Assembly (NCBI RefSeq): GCF_018967845.1
Contig: NZ_JAHLZZ010000001.1
Location: 124,001 to 188,000, forward strand
Source of the DNA: Hymenobacter siberiensis
GTDB lineage: Bacteria > Bacteroidota > Bacteroidia > Cytophagales > Hymenobacteraceae
Direction of reading: 5' to 3'
Length of the DNA: 64,000 nt
The notes under the pieces are model-generated. The model had not been told where the DNA came from. It worked only from the letters and a program-made list of their open reading frames with translations, and made no database searches. The translations under genes and the position numbers were made by a program. This document shows positions 9,107 to 17,048 of the stretch, piece after piece (position 1 is the stretch's first letter; the number at the start of each line of letters is the position of its first letter).

Positions 9107-9739
9107 ATGCCCAAAGTAAAACCGCACCGTACCTCACCGTCGCTCGATATGACGCCGATGGTGGACCTGGCTTTCTTGCTGGTGACATTCTTCATGCTCA
9201 CCACCAAGTTTGCCCCCGAAGAGACTGTGGTAGTGGACACGCCCTCGTCGACTTCGGAGCTTAAATTGCCCGAGAACAACGTAATCACGCTCACCATCGA
9301 CAACAAGAAGCGCGTCTTCTTTGGTGTCGATGCGCCGCAAACCAAGATTCAGGCCTTGCAGAAAGTAGGCGCCAAATACGGCGTAAACTTCACCGCAGCC
9401 CAAGCCAAGGAGTTCAGCAACCTACCCAACTTTGGCTTGCCTATCAGCCAGTTGGGTTCTTACCTGAACATGGAAAAGGAAGACCGCAAGCAGGTAAATG
9501 CCCAGCAGCCCGGTGTTCCGCTCGACTCGCTCAATAACCAGTTGATTGACTGGGTACTTGCAGCTCGTACAGCTAACCAGGCCATCTTCCACAAGCCTAC
9601 TTACATCGCTATCAAAGGCGATGGCAATGCTGACATACCTACGGTAGAGCAGGTTATCAAAGTGTTGCAGGAAAGAGACATCAACCGCTTCAATCTCATC
9701 ACGGATATGGAAAACAAGCCAGTAGCCGCCGCCAAATAA
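9107..9739 (+). CDS. exbD: ExbD/TolR-type biopolymer transport protein 1
   Basis: This is the stator partner of ExbB in the Ton motor. It has 210 residues with a short cytoplasmic start, then the hallmark LDMTPMVDLAFLLVTFFML: the DMTPMVD segment includes the Asp at the head of the single helix (about residues 20-40) that carries protons. The rest is periplasmic and ends with the ExbD dimerization fold (IAIKGDGNADIPTVEQVIKV). An insert at about 90-150 (LPNFGLPISQLGSYLN) makes it longer than the 140-residue E. coli protein, as is usual in this phylum. It lies 88 bp after exbB and 52 bp before the second exbD. Confidence 0.92.
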   Translation: MPKVKPHRTSPSLDMTPMVDLAFLLVTFFMLTTKFAPEETVVVDTPSSTSELKLPENNVITLTIDNKKRVFFGVDAPQTKIQALQKVGAKYGVNFTAAQAKEFSNLPNFGLPISQLGSYLNMEKEDRKQVNAQQPGVPLDSLNNQLIDWVLAARTANQAIFHKPTYIAIKGDGNADIPTVEQVIKVLQERDINRFNLITDMENKPVAAAK

Positions 9740-9791
9740 TTTTGGTTGTTGCTACTGCTTCATTCCCAATCCTTTCACTTAACTAAATTCC

Positions 9792-10328
9792 ATGGCAGAA
9801 ATTCAAGGCAAAGCCGACTCCGGTGGAAAAGGTGGGAAGAAGCGGGCCAAGAAAATGTCGACCAAAATCGACATGACCCCAATGGTGGACTTGGCCTTCC
9901 TCCTGCTCACCTTCTTCATGCTGACCACCACCTTCGCCAAGCCCAACGTGATGCAGCTCACGATGCCGGTGAAGAAGACCGACGATGTCGAGGACACGAA
10001 AATCAAGGCCTCGCAGGCCATGACCATCATCCTTGGCAAAGACAACAAGGCGTATTACTACTTCGGGTTGAATACGCCCAACGACAAAACGGTACCCAAG
10101 CCTGAGTTGAAGGTGACGAACTTCTCCGCTTCCGGCATTCGGCAGGTATTGCTGGACCGCCAGCGCCAGAAGCCGGACCCCATCATCCTCATCAAAGCAA
10201 GTGAAGACGCCAAGTATAAAAACATGGTGGATATTCTGGACGAGATGAACATCACGAACCAGAAAAAATACGCGCTGGTGAAGGTACCCAAAGACGACCT
10301 GGACCTTATTAAAGACTCAGCCCTATGA
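9792..10328 (+). CDS. exbD: ExbD/TolR-type biopolymer transport protein 2
   Basis: This is a second, diverged ExbD of 178 residues. After a Lys-rich cytoplasmic start (GGKGGKKRAKKMSTK) it repeats the signature IDMTPMVDLAFLLLTFFML with the proton-carrying Asp, followed by a periplasmic domain ending LVKVPKDDLDLIKDSAL. Paired ExbD paralogues are normal in Bacteroidota Ton systems and may form heteromeric stators. Its TGA stop overlaps the tonB start in an ATGA arrangement (10325-10328), which implies translational coupling. Confidence 0.92.
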   Translation: MAEIQGKADSGGKGGKKRAKKMSTKIDMTPMVDLAFLLLTFFMLTTTFAKPNVMQLTMPVKKTDDVEDTKIKASQAMTIILGKDNKAYYYFGLNTPNDKTVPKPELKVTNFSASGIRQVLLDRQRQKPDPIILIKASEDAKYKNMVDILDEMNITNQKKYALVKVPKDDLDLIKDSAL

Positions 10329-11152
10329 TGGACAATGCGCAAATTGCGAAAGCCAGCTTAAACGATATCGTTTTTGAGGGTCGCAACAAGGCCTACGGCG
10401 CTTATGTGCTCCGACGCCTGTATCAGCGCCACGTAACCCGGGCGCTGATTATTGCTACGGCGCTGTTTGTCCTTCTGATTGCTTTCCCGCTCATCGCTCA
10501 GTATCTGAAAGAAAAGATGCCGAAGGAGCCCGCGAAGAATCTGAAGGAGAACGTGCTGATGGACGCTCCTCCCCTGGACGAAACCAAGCCGCCGCCCCCC
10601 CCGCCGCCCCCCGAGGCGCCGCCACCCCCTCCCCCCAAGCTTACCACCATCAAATTCACTCCTCCGGTGGTGAAGAAGGATGAGGAAGTGAAGAAGGAAG
10701 AGGTTCCGGACCAGGAGGAGCTGAAGGATAAGACGGTGGCCACCGTAACCGTAAAAGGTAACACGGATGCTCCTGACCTGTCCGAACTTTCGGGTCCCGG
10801 CGACAAAGTGGTTGAAGAAGTAGTTGAGAACAAAGTCTACACCTACGTAGAGCAAATGCCTCAGCTGCCCGGTGGTGGTGGAAACGGTGCTATCGTAAAC
10901 GCCATCCAGAAGGCGGTGAAATACCCCCCGCTGGCACTTCGCAACCAAGTTGAAGGTCGCATCTTCGTTAGCTTTACGGTAAACCCGCAGGGCGACGTTT
11001 CAGATGTGAAAGTGGTAAAAGGCCTGGGTTCGGGTCTTGACGAGGAAACGATGCGGGCGGTGAAAACCCTGCCTAAATTCATCCCCGGCAAGCAGAACGG
11101 CCGTGCAGTAAGCGTTTCGTTTACGGTACCGATTACCTTCAAAATTCAATAG
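10325..11152 (+). CDS. tonB: TonB energy transducer
   Basis: It transmits ExbBD energy to TonB-dependent outer-membrane receptors. The 275 residues contain the Bacteroidota-specific N-terminus (LNDIVFEGRNKAYGAYVLRR), one helix at about 40-60 (ALIIATALFVLLIAFPLIA), and a periplasm-spanning region with polyproline stretches (KPPPPPPPPEAPPPPPP) followed by Lys/Glu-rich repeats. The C-terminal TonB domain (about 190-275) has YPPLALRNQVEGRIFVSF, NPQGDVSDVKVVKG and VSVSFTVPITFKIQ. The long charged linker fits a role in crossing the periplasm. It ends the four-gene operon and is followed by a strong terminator. Confidence 0.94.
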   Translation: MMDNAQIAKASLNDIVFEGRNKAYGAYVLRRLYQRHVTRALIIATALFVLLIAFPLIAQYLKEKMPKEPAKNLKENVLMDAPPLDETKPPPPPPPPEAPPPPPPKLTTIKFTPPVVKKDEEVKKEEVPDQEELKDKTVATVTVKGNTDAPDLSELSGPGDKVVEEVVENKVYTYVEQMPQLPGGGGNGAIVNAIQKAVKYPPLALRNQVEGRIFVSFTVNPQGDVSDVKVVKGLGSGLDEETMRAVKTLPKFIPGKQNGRAVSVSFTVPITFKIQ

Positions 11153-11184
11153 TTTCTTACTTCTGGTTTTTTCAGAAGTAGCGG

Positions 11185-11226
11185 AAACCCTGGATTGAGC
11201 TTCATGGCTCGGTCCAGGGTTTTTTA
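11185..11226 (+). terminator. rho-independent terminator after tonB
   Basis: A 10-bp stem (about 11185-11194 with 11213-11222, AAACCCTGGA pairing TCCAGGGTTT) is followed by a T-run. It ends the exbB-tonB transcript 33 bp after the tonB stop. Confidence 0.85.
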
Positions 11227-11510
11227 TTACACACCACCTCAGGGCATGTACAAAAAGTTGCTCCACAGGTACCGATAGGCAGCAATAGTTCGTTGTAGGG
11301 CGCTAACTTCAATTAGAAAGCCGTCTGTTGACTAACTACCAAACTCATTTGCGAGCACATTACGAGACAAACCAAGTGAGTTGTCCGCTATGAAAAGCAG
11401 CTATTTTTTGGCTTTTTTGCAGGCTGGTATGGGAGCTCCAAGCTGATGCGCCGAACCTTTACCCGCGTTTTTCGGGTTTATTATATCTCCATTTCTGCAT
11501 TTTCTTTTTT

Positions 11511-11783
11511 ATGCTCAACTTACCTACTACTGAGGAGCGGCTTGGTAAGTCGCCCCAGCGGCTAGTGCGTTACTTTGTGCTCCTGATGGCCTCCATTTAC
11601 ATGGGCCTTGGGGTATGGCTGTGGTGGTCGGCCAATAGTCCTTCGGTTGGGGGACTGGTTCAGCTTGGCCCAATAACCCGCCGGATTTTGGGTTCTGTAT
11701 TCATTCTCTATGGGCTGGTCCGTTTTGGCCGAGGCTACCAGGCCCATTTTCGCAAAAAAACCATTTCTGACGATAATGATTAA
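11511..11783 (+). CDS. small two-helix membrane protein, unknown
   Basis: Unrecognised 90-residue protein with two predicted helices (about 22-40, VLLMASIYMGLGVWLWW, and 58-73, ILGSVFILYGLVRFGRGY), short charged ends and a basic C-terminus ending KKTISDDND. Its stop overlaps the start of the PstS-like lipoprotein by 8 bp, so the two are very likely coupled. Its place between the Ton operon and the lipoprotein gene suggests a helper role in the same envelope process, but nothing in the sequence shows one. The 284 bp upstream contain no gene and are AT-rich, so the promoter probably lies there. Confidence 0.65.
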   Translation: MLNLPTTEERLGKSPQRLVRYFVLLMASIYMGLGVWLWWSANSPSVGGLVQLGPITRRILGSVFILYGLVRFGRGYQAHFRKKTISDDND

Positions 11784-12768
11784 ATGTGCCCACTTTTTGA
11801 CTGCCGGAGCTACGGTATTGGCCGGAGCACTTGCCATTACCTCCTGCAATGGTCCAGGGTCGCCAGGAGCTCAGGATACCACTACCAGCGGCAATGTTGC
11901 GGTGAGCGTGGATGAAACGTTTGCGCCTATCCTGCAGGCGCAGATAGATACGTTTGCTAAGCTTTATCCGAATGCTCATGTCAAGATGAGCTTTCAGCCG
12001 GAGGAAAAGGTGATGCTGGACCTCATCAACGATAAGGTGAAGCTGGCGGTGGTGTCGCGCGAGCTGAACGCGGAAGAGCAGGCTGATTTAGCCAAGCAAA
12101 CTATTGTGCCGCGCACTATCCGTATTGGCATCGATGGCCTGGCCATCGTACTTAATCGCAGCAATCCGGATTCGTTGCTGACGGTGGCGCAGCTGGCCGA
12201 TATTTTCACGGGCAAAACCGGTAGCTGGAACCAGATTAGCGGCAAGAAGGGCCTGTCGTCCATCAATGTGGTATTCGATGCAAACCGGAGCAGCACGACG
12301 CGCTTCGTGCTCGATTCGGTGACGCATGGTGCCCCGCTCACCAGCCGGGTATTTGCCGCAACTTCGAACCCTGCCCTGCTTGATTATGTTGCAACGCATC
12401 CCAGCGCTATTGGAGTAGTGGGGGTAAACTGGATTTCAGACCGGGACGACCCGACTGCCATGACGTTTGCCAATAAGGTCCGGGTGGCCAGCATCACGTC
12501 CCGCCCCAACCCAAAGCCTAACGACTATATTCAGCCCTACCAAGCATACCTGGCCGAAAAGACGCCTGAGCAGCTGGCCCAGGACCCGGATTTGCAGAAT
12601 TACCCGCTCCGGCGCAACCTTTACATCATCAGTCGGGAAGCGCGCGCAGGATTAGGCACAGGGTTTGCATCTTTCGTGGCAGGCAAGAACGGACAGCTGA
12701 TTTTTCAGAAGTCGGGATTACTACCGGCTCAGATGCAGGCCCGAATTATTACCACGCCTAAACTGTAA
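11776..12768 (+). CDS. PstS-like phosphate-binding-type lipoprotein
   Basis: This 331-residue protein starts at ATG 11776 with a lipoprotein signal and lipobox (LAITSC, then NGPG), so it is likely anchored in the periplasm. The rest is a type-2 periplasmic-binding fold of the PstS kind: SVDETFAPILQAQIDTF, VVSREL, GIDGLAIVLNRSNPDS, the PstS-like LADIFTGKTGSWNQI, and FDANRSSTTRFV. Classical PstS feeds PstCAB phosphate import, but no pstC, pstA or pstB is nearby. In Bacteroidota such proteins often lie next to exbBD/tonB and a TPR gene, as here, so a role outside phosphate import is possible. The ligand is unknown. Confidence 0.85.
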   Translation: MIKCAHFLTAGATVLAGALAITSCNGPGSPGAQDTTTSGNVAVSVDETFAPILQAQIDTFAKLYPNAHVKMSFQPEEKVMLDLINDKVKLAVVSRELNAEEQADLAKQTIVPRTIRIGIDGLAIVLNRSNPDSLLTVAQLADIFTGKTGSWNQISGKKGLSSINVVFDANRSSTTRFVLDSVTHGAPLTSRVFAATSNPALLDYVATHPSAIGVVGVNWISDRDDPTAMTFANKVRVASITSRPNPKPNDYIQPYQAYLAEKTPEQLAQDPDLQNYPLRRNLYIISREARAGLGTGFASFVAGKNGQLIFQKSGLLPAQMQARIITTPKL

Positions 12769-12822
12769 TTACGCTTTTCGCGTAAAAATTTTTCATTGCT
12801 TTTTCATTCTTTTTCTTCTCCT

Positions 12823-14445
12823 ATGAGTTTCAAGCCCTGGAAACAGCCGCTGCTCGCTGCCGTTGCAATGGTAGCAGGTACTACGGCGGCCACCGCCCAA
12901 AACGTGCAAACCGCCCAACGCGATATTGAATTGGGTCGGTACAACGAAGCCCGCGCCATTTTGCGTCCCGGCTCCACTCCCGAAACTGCTTTCGAGCTGG
13001 GCCGCCTTTATCAGATGCGTGATATGGCCGATTCGGCTGCTTATTTCTTCAACAAAGCAGCGGGCTCCACTCCTTTCGGCCAAGTAGCTGCCGGCCGTGC
13101 GCTACTGGCCAAAGGCCAGATTGCTCCGGCTGAAGTTCAGTTTGATGCCGCTGCGAAGGCGACCAAGAACAAAGATGCCAAATTGCTCACCATGATAGCG
13201 CAGGCGTATGGGGAGATTGATGGTAAGAATACTGGCAAAGCCCAGACTTACATGGATGCGGCTCAGGCCGCCTATAAAAAGGATGACCCGGCCCTGATGG
13301 TTGCTCGTGGTGATGTGTTCCTGCACTCTGACCAGGGTGGTGGAGAGGCCATGACCAGCTTTGACCGTGCTATTGCGGCAAACCCCAGCTTCGCCCAGGC
13401 TTACTACAAGAAAGGTGTGTTGAGCGTGCGCTCGCGCAACTTCAACGCGGCCCGTGAGAGCCTGAGCAAGGCCATAGAGCTTGACCCCAGCTACGCACCG
13501 GCCTACCGGGAGCTGGCCGACATGTACTACTACGCCGGCCAGTATGACCTGGCCTTGAGCACATTCAAGAAATACACCGACCTGGCGGAAAATTCGTCTT
13601 CGACGAATGCTCAATACGCCTCGTTCCTGTATCTGACCAGGAAGTACCAGGAGGCGTTGACGGAGGTAAATAAGGTGCTGCAAAACGACCCGCAAAACCT
13701 TACCATGAACCGCCTGAAGCCTTATTTGCTGTATGAAACTGGTGACTTTGCAGGAGCGGCTACCGCCATTGACACCTATATGTCGGTGGTACCAGCCGAT
13801 AAGATTATTTCCGAAGATTACATCTACAAGGCCAAAATCCTGAGCAAAACGGGTAAAGGCCCGGAAGCGGTAGCGCTTATCGGCAAGATTATCGCAAAGG
13901 ACCCGTCTAAGGCCTGCGACTTTCAGAACGACCTGGCCAGCATTTATGCCAACCAGAAAAACTACAAAGGTGCCATCAGCGTGTATAAGTACAAGCTGAA
14001 CAAATGCAGCGGCGACCTGACTGACCAGTTCCGTCTGGCTACGGCTTTCAGCAGCGACAAACAGTACGTTGAGGCTGACAGCGTGTACAACATCATCAAC
14101 ATCGCCAAGCCCACGTATGCTCCGGCATACCTTTACCGGGCTTCGGTGAACGCTCAGCGCGACCCGGAAGGCAAGCAGGGCTTGGCCAAGCCGAACTACG
14201 AGAAGTACATCGAACTCTCGAAAGCAGCAGATGCCGAGCCGGCTAAATTCCGCGAAGGTTTGGTGCAGGCCTATGGCTACTTGGGTGTATATGCTTTCCA
14301 GCAGGGTGATAAAGCCGGAGCCAAGTCATACTTCGAGCAGGTATTGGTTCTGGACCCTGAGAACAAGGGTGCCAAGAGCAACCTGGACATCATCACTGCC
14401 AAGCCCAAGGCAGTAGTTAAGAAGGCTGCGCCGAAGAAGAAGTAA
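12823..14445 (+). CDS. secreted TPR-repeat protein
   Basis: The 540-residue product begins with a signal peptide (KQPLLAAVAMVAGTTAATAQ, cleavage near residue 25). It continues as tandem tetratricopeptide repeats to about residue 500, for example YNEARAILRPGSTPETAFEL, AFDRA-type helices, PSFAQAYYKKGVLSVRSRNF and PSYAPAYRELADMYYYAGQY. It closes with a Lys/Ala-rich tail (VVKKAAPKKK). TPR solenoids act as protein-binding scaffolds, here in the periplasm. It follows the PstS-like gene by 54 bp and is likely part of the same Ton-linked unit. A strong terminator follows. Confidence 0.88.
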   Translation: MSFKPWKQPLLAAVAMVAGTTAATAQNVQTAQRDIELGRYNEARAILRPGSTPETAFELGRLYQMRDMADSAAYFFNKAAGSTPFGQVAAGRALLAKGQIAPAEVQFDAAAKATKNKDAKLLTMIAQAYGEIDGKNTGKAQTYMDAAQAAYKKDDPALMVARGDVFLHSDQGGGEAMTSFDRAIAANPSFAQAYYKKGVLSVRSRNFNAARESLSKAIELDPSYAPAYRELADMYYYAGQYDLALSTFKKYTDLAENSSSTNAQYASFLYLTRKYQEALTEVNKVLQNDPQNLTMNRLKPYLLYETGDFAGAATAIDTYMSVVPADKIISEDYIYKAKILSKTGKGPEAVALIGKIIAKDPSKACDFQNDLASIYANQKNYKGAISVYKYKLNKCSGDLTDQFRLATAFSSDKQYVEADSVYNIINIAKPTYAPAYLYRASVNAQRDPEGKQGLAKPNYEKYIELSKAADAEPAKFREGLVQAYGYLGVYAFQQGDKAGAKSYFEQVLVLDPENKGAKSNLDIITAKPKAVVKKAAPKKK

Positions 14446-14465
14446 TTCTTACCTGTCACTTATGC

Positions 14466-14500
14466 AAAAAGGTCCCAACGCAATGCGTTGGGACCTTTTC
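14466..14500. terminator. bidirectional terminator between the TPR gene and rluD
   Basis: A 15-bp stem of the form AAAAGGTCCCAACGC with GCGTTGGGACCTTTT has a 2-nt apex and T-runs on both strands. It separates the convergent TPR gene (+) and rluD (-). Confidence 0.9.
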
Positions 14501-14523
14501 GTTTTTATAGGGTGGGCTCAGTT

Positions 14524-15579
14524 TTAGGTAGCAGCCCAGTTGCGCCATTTTTCGAGCACTGCCGCGAAATCTTCGGGCAGCTCGGCTTCGAATAGCAGCT
14601 GCTCGCCGGAAGTTGGGTGCACAAAGCCGAGCGAGCGGGCGTGTAGCGCCTGACGCGGCATCAGCTGAAAAGCATTTTCGACAAATGCCCGGTACGTGCC
14701 ATTATTCTGGCCCACGCGAATGCGGTCGCCCCCATAGGTCGCATCGGAGAACAGGGGGTGGCCGAGGTACTGCATGTGGGCGCGAATCTGGTGAGTCCGG
14801 CCGGTTTCGAGTACGCAGCGTACCAGCGTTACCGGGCCGAAGTTCTCCAACACCTCATAATGCGTCACAGCGGGCTTGCCCTGCTCGCCGCCGGGATAAA
14901 CGGCCTGCACCTTGCGGTCGCGCATGCTGCGGCCCAGGTGGCCGGTTATTGTGCCCGTGGGGCCGGGCGGAGTGCCCCACACCAATGCCAGGTAGCTGCG
15001 CTGAATGGTGTGATGGAAAAACTGCAACGACAGGTGCGTCATGGCAAACTCGGTTTTGCCAATGACCAGCAGGCCCGACGTATCCTTGTCGATGCGGTGC
15101 ACCAGACCGGGGCGGATTTCCCCGTTGCGGCCCGTAGGTAGATTGGCGAGGTGATGCGCCAGGCCGTTTACCAGCGTGCCCTGCCAGTGGCCGTACGCCG
15201 GGTGCACCACAAGGCCAGCGGGCTTATTCACGATAAGCAGCTCAGCATCCTCGTAGCGAATGTCGAGGGGCATCTCCTCCGGCACTACCCGGCCTTCACG
15301 CGGCGGCTCGGGTAGCGTGACGGTAATAACATCCTGCGGCTTGACCCGATAATTGGGCTTCACAGCCACTCCGTTCACCTCTACTGCTAATGCCCGAATG
15401 GCATCCTGCACCTTGTTGCGCGAAGTATTACGCAGCCGGCTATGCAGGAACTTATCAATCCGCAGCATCTCCTGGCCACGGTCTACTATGATGCGGTGAT
15501 GCTCGTAAAGCTCATCGCCATTTTCCTCATCGGCTTCGCTGTCGAGCAGCTCATCCGCCTCAAATTCGTCGTCTATCAT
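14524..15579 (-). CDS. rluD: RluD-family 23S rRNA pseudouridine synthase
   Basis: It isomerizes specific uridines in large-subunit rRNA to pseudouridine. The 351 residues have an acidic N-terminal extension (1-30), an S4 RNA-binding domain (about 38-100, LRIDKFLHSRLRNTSRNKVQ), and the RluA/RluD catalytic domain with NKPAGLVVHP and the signature HRIDKDTSGLLV, whose first Asp (D164) is the expected nucleophile. ETGRTHQIRAHMQYLGHPL is the other family hallmark. RluD rather than RluC is inferred from the S4 layout and length, so the exact target sites are not certain. Confidence 0.9.
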   Translation of the reverse strand: MIDDEFEADELLDSEADEENGDELYEHHRIIVDRGQEMLRIDKFLHSRLRNTSRNKVQDAIRALAVEVNGVAVKPNYRVKPQDVITVTLPEPPREGRVVPEEMPLDIRYEDAELLIVNKPAGLVVHPAYGHWQGTLVNGLAHHLANLPTGRNGEIRPGLVHRIDKDTSGLLVIGKTEFAMTHLSLQFFHHTIQRSYLALVWGTPPGPTGTITGHLGRSMRDRKVQAVYPGGEQGKPAVTHYEVLENFGPVTLVRCVLETGRTHQIRAHMQYLGHPLFSDATYGGDRIRVGQNNGTYRAFVENAFQLMPRQALHARSLGFVHPTSGEQLLFEAELPEDFAAVLEKWRNWAAT

Positions 15580-15600
15580 TTCCCAAATTGGTGGTATATG

Positions 15601-15632
15601 AAAAAAGCCGGAGCAAATGCTCCGGCTTTTTT
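15601..15632. terminator. terminator of the ompH/bamA transcript
   Basis: A perfect palindromic stem AAAAAAGCCGGAGCA / TGCTCCGGCTTTTTT surrounds a 2-nt apex, 20 bp after the ompH stop on the minus strand. T-runs are present on both strands. Confidence 0.9.
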
Positions 15633-15652
15633 AGGCAGGCGGCGGTTGCCGC

Positions 15653-16294
15653 TTACTTCTTGGTTTTAGTCTTGGTCTTGTTCACACCAGGTGTAACCGG
15701 CGCGCTAACAGGCGAGGCCGGGCCCGACTTGATGGGAGCGGCTGCACCGGGCGTAATGCCCATTTTCTTCAATACGAGGTCCGAAATGTCGCCATCCTTA
15801 GGAGCATGCAACAGCAGCGGGCTGCCGCCACCATCGGAGTTGAACACATAGGTGAAACCGTTCTCGTCAGCAACGAGGTCGATGTTTTTCTGCAGCTTGT
15901 CCAGCGCCGGCTTCAGCAGCGTCTGCTGCTTCTGCTGGAGCGACTGTTCGGCAGTGCGCTGAAACTCCTGAATGGACTGCTGCAAACGCTGCAGCTCCTT
16001 TTCGGTATCCGCTTTCACTACGTCCGTCATGGTGCCGGACTTCTGCTGATAATCCTTCACTTTGGTTTCGAACTCGGAGCTTTTGCTTTTCAGCTGGGCC
16101 GCGAGTTGGTCGTTGTAGGTTTTGAGCTCCGACTCAATCTGTTTGCTTTCGGTCATCTGGGATAACACGTACTGAACATCGGTGTAGCCAATTTTCAGGG
16201 GGGCCTGGGCCTGCGCGGAAGTGGCAGCCAGGGTTCCGGCGGTCAGCAGAGCGGCGGCGAGCGTCAGACGAAAGATTTTCACGAGATTCATCAA
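15653..16294 (-). CDS. OmpH/Skp-family periplasmic chaperone 1
   Basis: Skp-like trimeric chaperones hold unfolded outer-membrane proteins on their way to BamA. The 213-residue product has a signal peptide (LTLAAALLTAGTLAATSAQA, cleaved near residue 30), the strand APLKIGYTDVQYVLSQM, a long charged coiled-coil hairpin (about 50-135, rich in K, E, Q and S), and the returning strand ENGFTYVFNSDGGG. The C-terminal tail is Pro/Lys-rich (KTKTKTKK). It is last in the block after bamA and a sister ompH, an order conserved in Bacteroidota. ATG codons at 16294 and 16291 are both possible starts. Confidence 0.9.
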   Translation of the reverse strand: MMNLVKIFRLTLAAALLTAGTLAATSAQAQAPLKIGYTDVQYVLSQMTESKQIESELKTYNDQLAAQLKSKSSEFETKVKDYQQKSGTMTDVVKADTEKELQRLQQSIQEFQRTAEQSLQQKQQTLLKPALDKLQKNIDLVADENGFTYVFNSDGGGSPLLLHAPKDGDISDLVLKKMGITPGAAAPIKSGPASPVSAPVTPGVNKTKTKTKK

Positions 16295-16332
16295 AAAGAA
16301 AAAGGGTCAGAAAAATATTGGGGCAAAGGTAA

Positions 16333-17010
16333 TTACTTCTTTTTGGTCGGACGCGCTGGCTTGGCTGCCGGCTTGGTTGCCGGGGCAGCCTCGGGCGTGC
16401 CCGAGTCCGATTCAAAGTTAGGGTCAACCGGTGTTTTTGGTGGGGCCACCGTCTTCACCGCGCCTTTGGGGCCGGGCTGGTTGCGGTCTTCAGCACCCAG
16501 GCCCAGCTCTTCGAGCACAAATTCGGTGTAATCGTGCGCAGGATTGGTGTAGAGCATGGTCAGGTCGCCGGATTTATCGAAAACCACTGCCAGCGTTTTC
16601 TTCTTGGCGACCTTTTCGACGGCTTCAAATACCTTGTCCTGCACGGGCTTGTTCAATTCCTGGCGCTTCTTGAATAGCTGCCCTTCGTAGCCAAACTGTT
16701 TGTTGCGATAAGCTTTCAACTCCTGCTCCTTGAGCAAAATTTCGTCCTGCCGCTTTTTCTTCATGGCCTCCGTCAGCACAACTTCTTCGTTCTGATAGTT
16801 CCGATGCAGCTTATCGAGGTCTTTTTGCAGCGTTTCAATTTCCTTCTGCCAGGTATCCGACAGCAGGGTCAGCTCCTGCTGGGCCTTAGCGTACTCCGGC
16901 ATTTTAGCCATGATGAACTCCGAATCGACCCAACCAAATTTTTGGGCCTGGGCTTCTGGTGCAACAACTAGCAACAACAAGGCCAGTATCAGGCCGCCAA
17001 AATTCTTCAT
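16333..17010 (-). CDS. OmpH/Skp-family periplasmic chaperone 2
   Basis: This is a second Skp-like chaperone, 225 residues. It has a signal peptide (LILALLLLVVAPEAQA), a core strand QKFGWVDSEFIMAKMPEY, then a coiled coil at about 45-135 (KEIETLQKDLDKLHRNYQ; EILLKEQELKAYRNKQFG), a TLAVVFDKSGDLTMLY strand, and a basic proline-rich tail (KPAAKPARPTKKK). It is diverged from its neighbour, mostly in the tail. It lies 38 bp after bamA, so the three genes are probably one transcript that makes the outer-membrane assembly machine with its carriers. Confidence 0.9.
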   Translation of the reverse strand: MKNFGGLILALLLLVVAPEAQAQKFGWVDSEFIMAKMPEYAKAQQELTLLSDTWQKEIETLQKDLDKLHRNYQNEEVVLTEAMKKKRQDEILLKEQELKAYRNKQFGYEGQLFKKRQELNKPVQDKVFEAVEKVAKKKTLAVVFDKSGDLTMLYTNPAHDYTEFVLEELGLGAEDRNQPGPKGAVKTVAPPKTPVDPNFESDSGTPEAAPATKPAAKPARPTKKK

Positions 17011-17048
17011 ACGGGAGGAAACGTGAAACTCCGCTCGCTAGTGCCTTG

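Noticed and set aside
10589..10640. C-rich stretch as a possible simple repeat or regulatory element
   Set aside because: It encodes the polyproline spacer of TonB, as expected for this protein.
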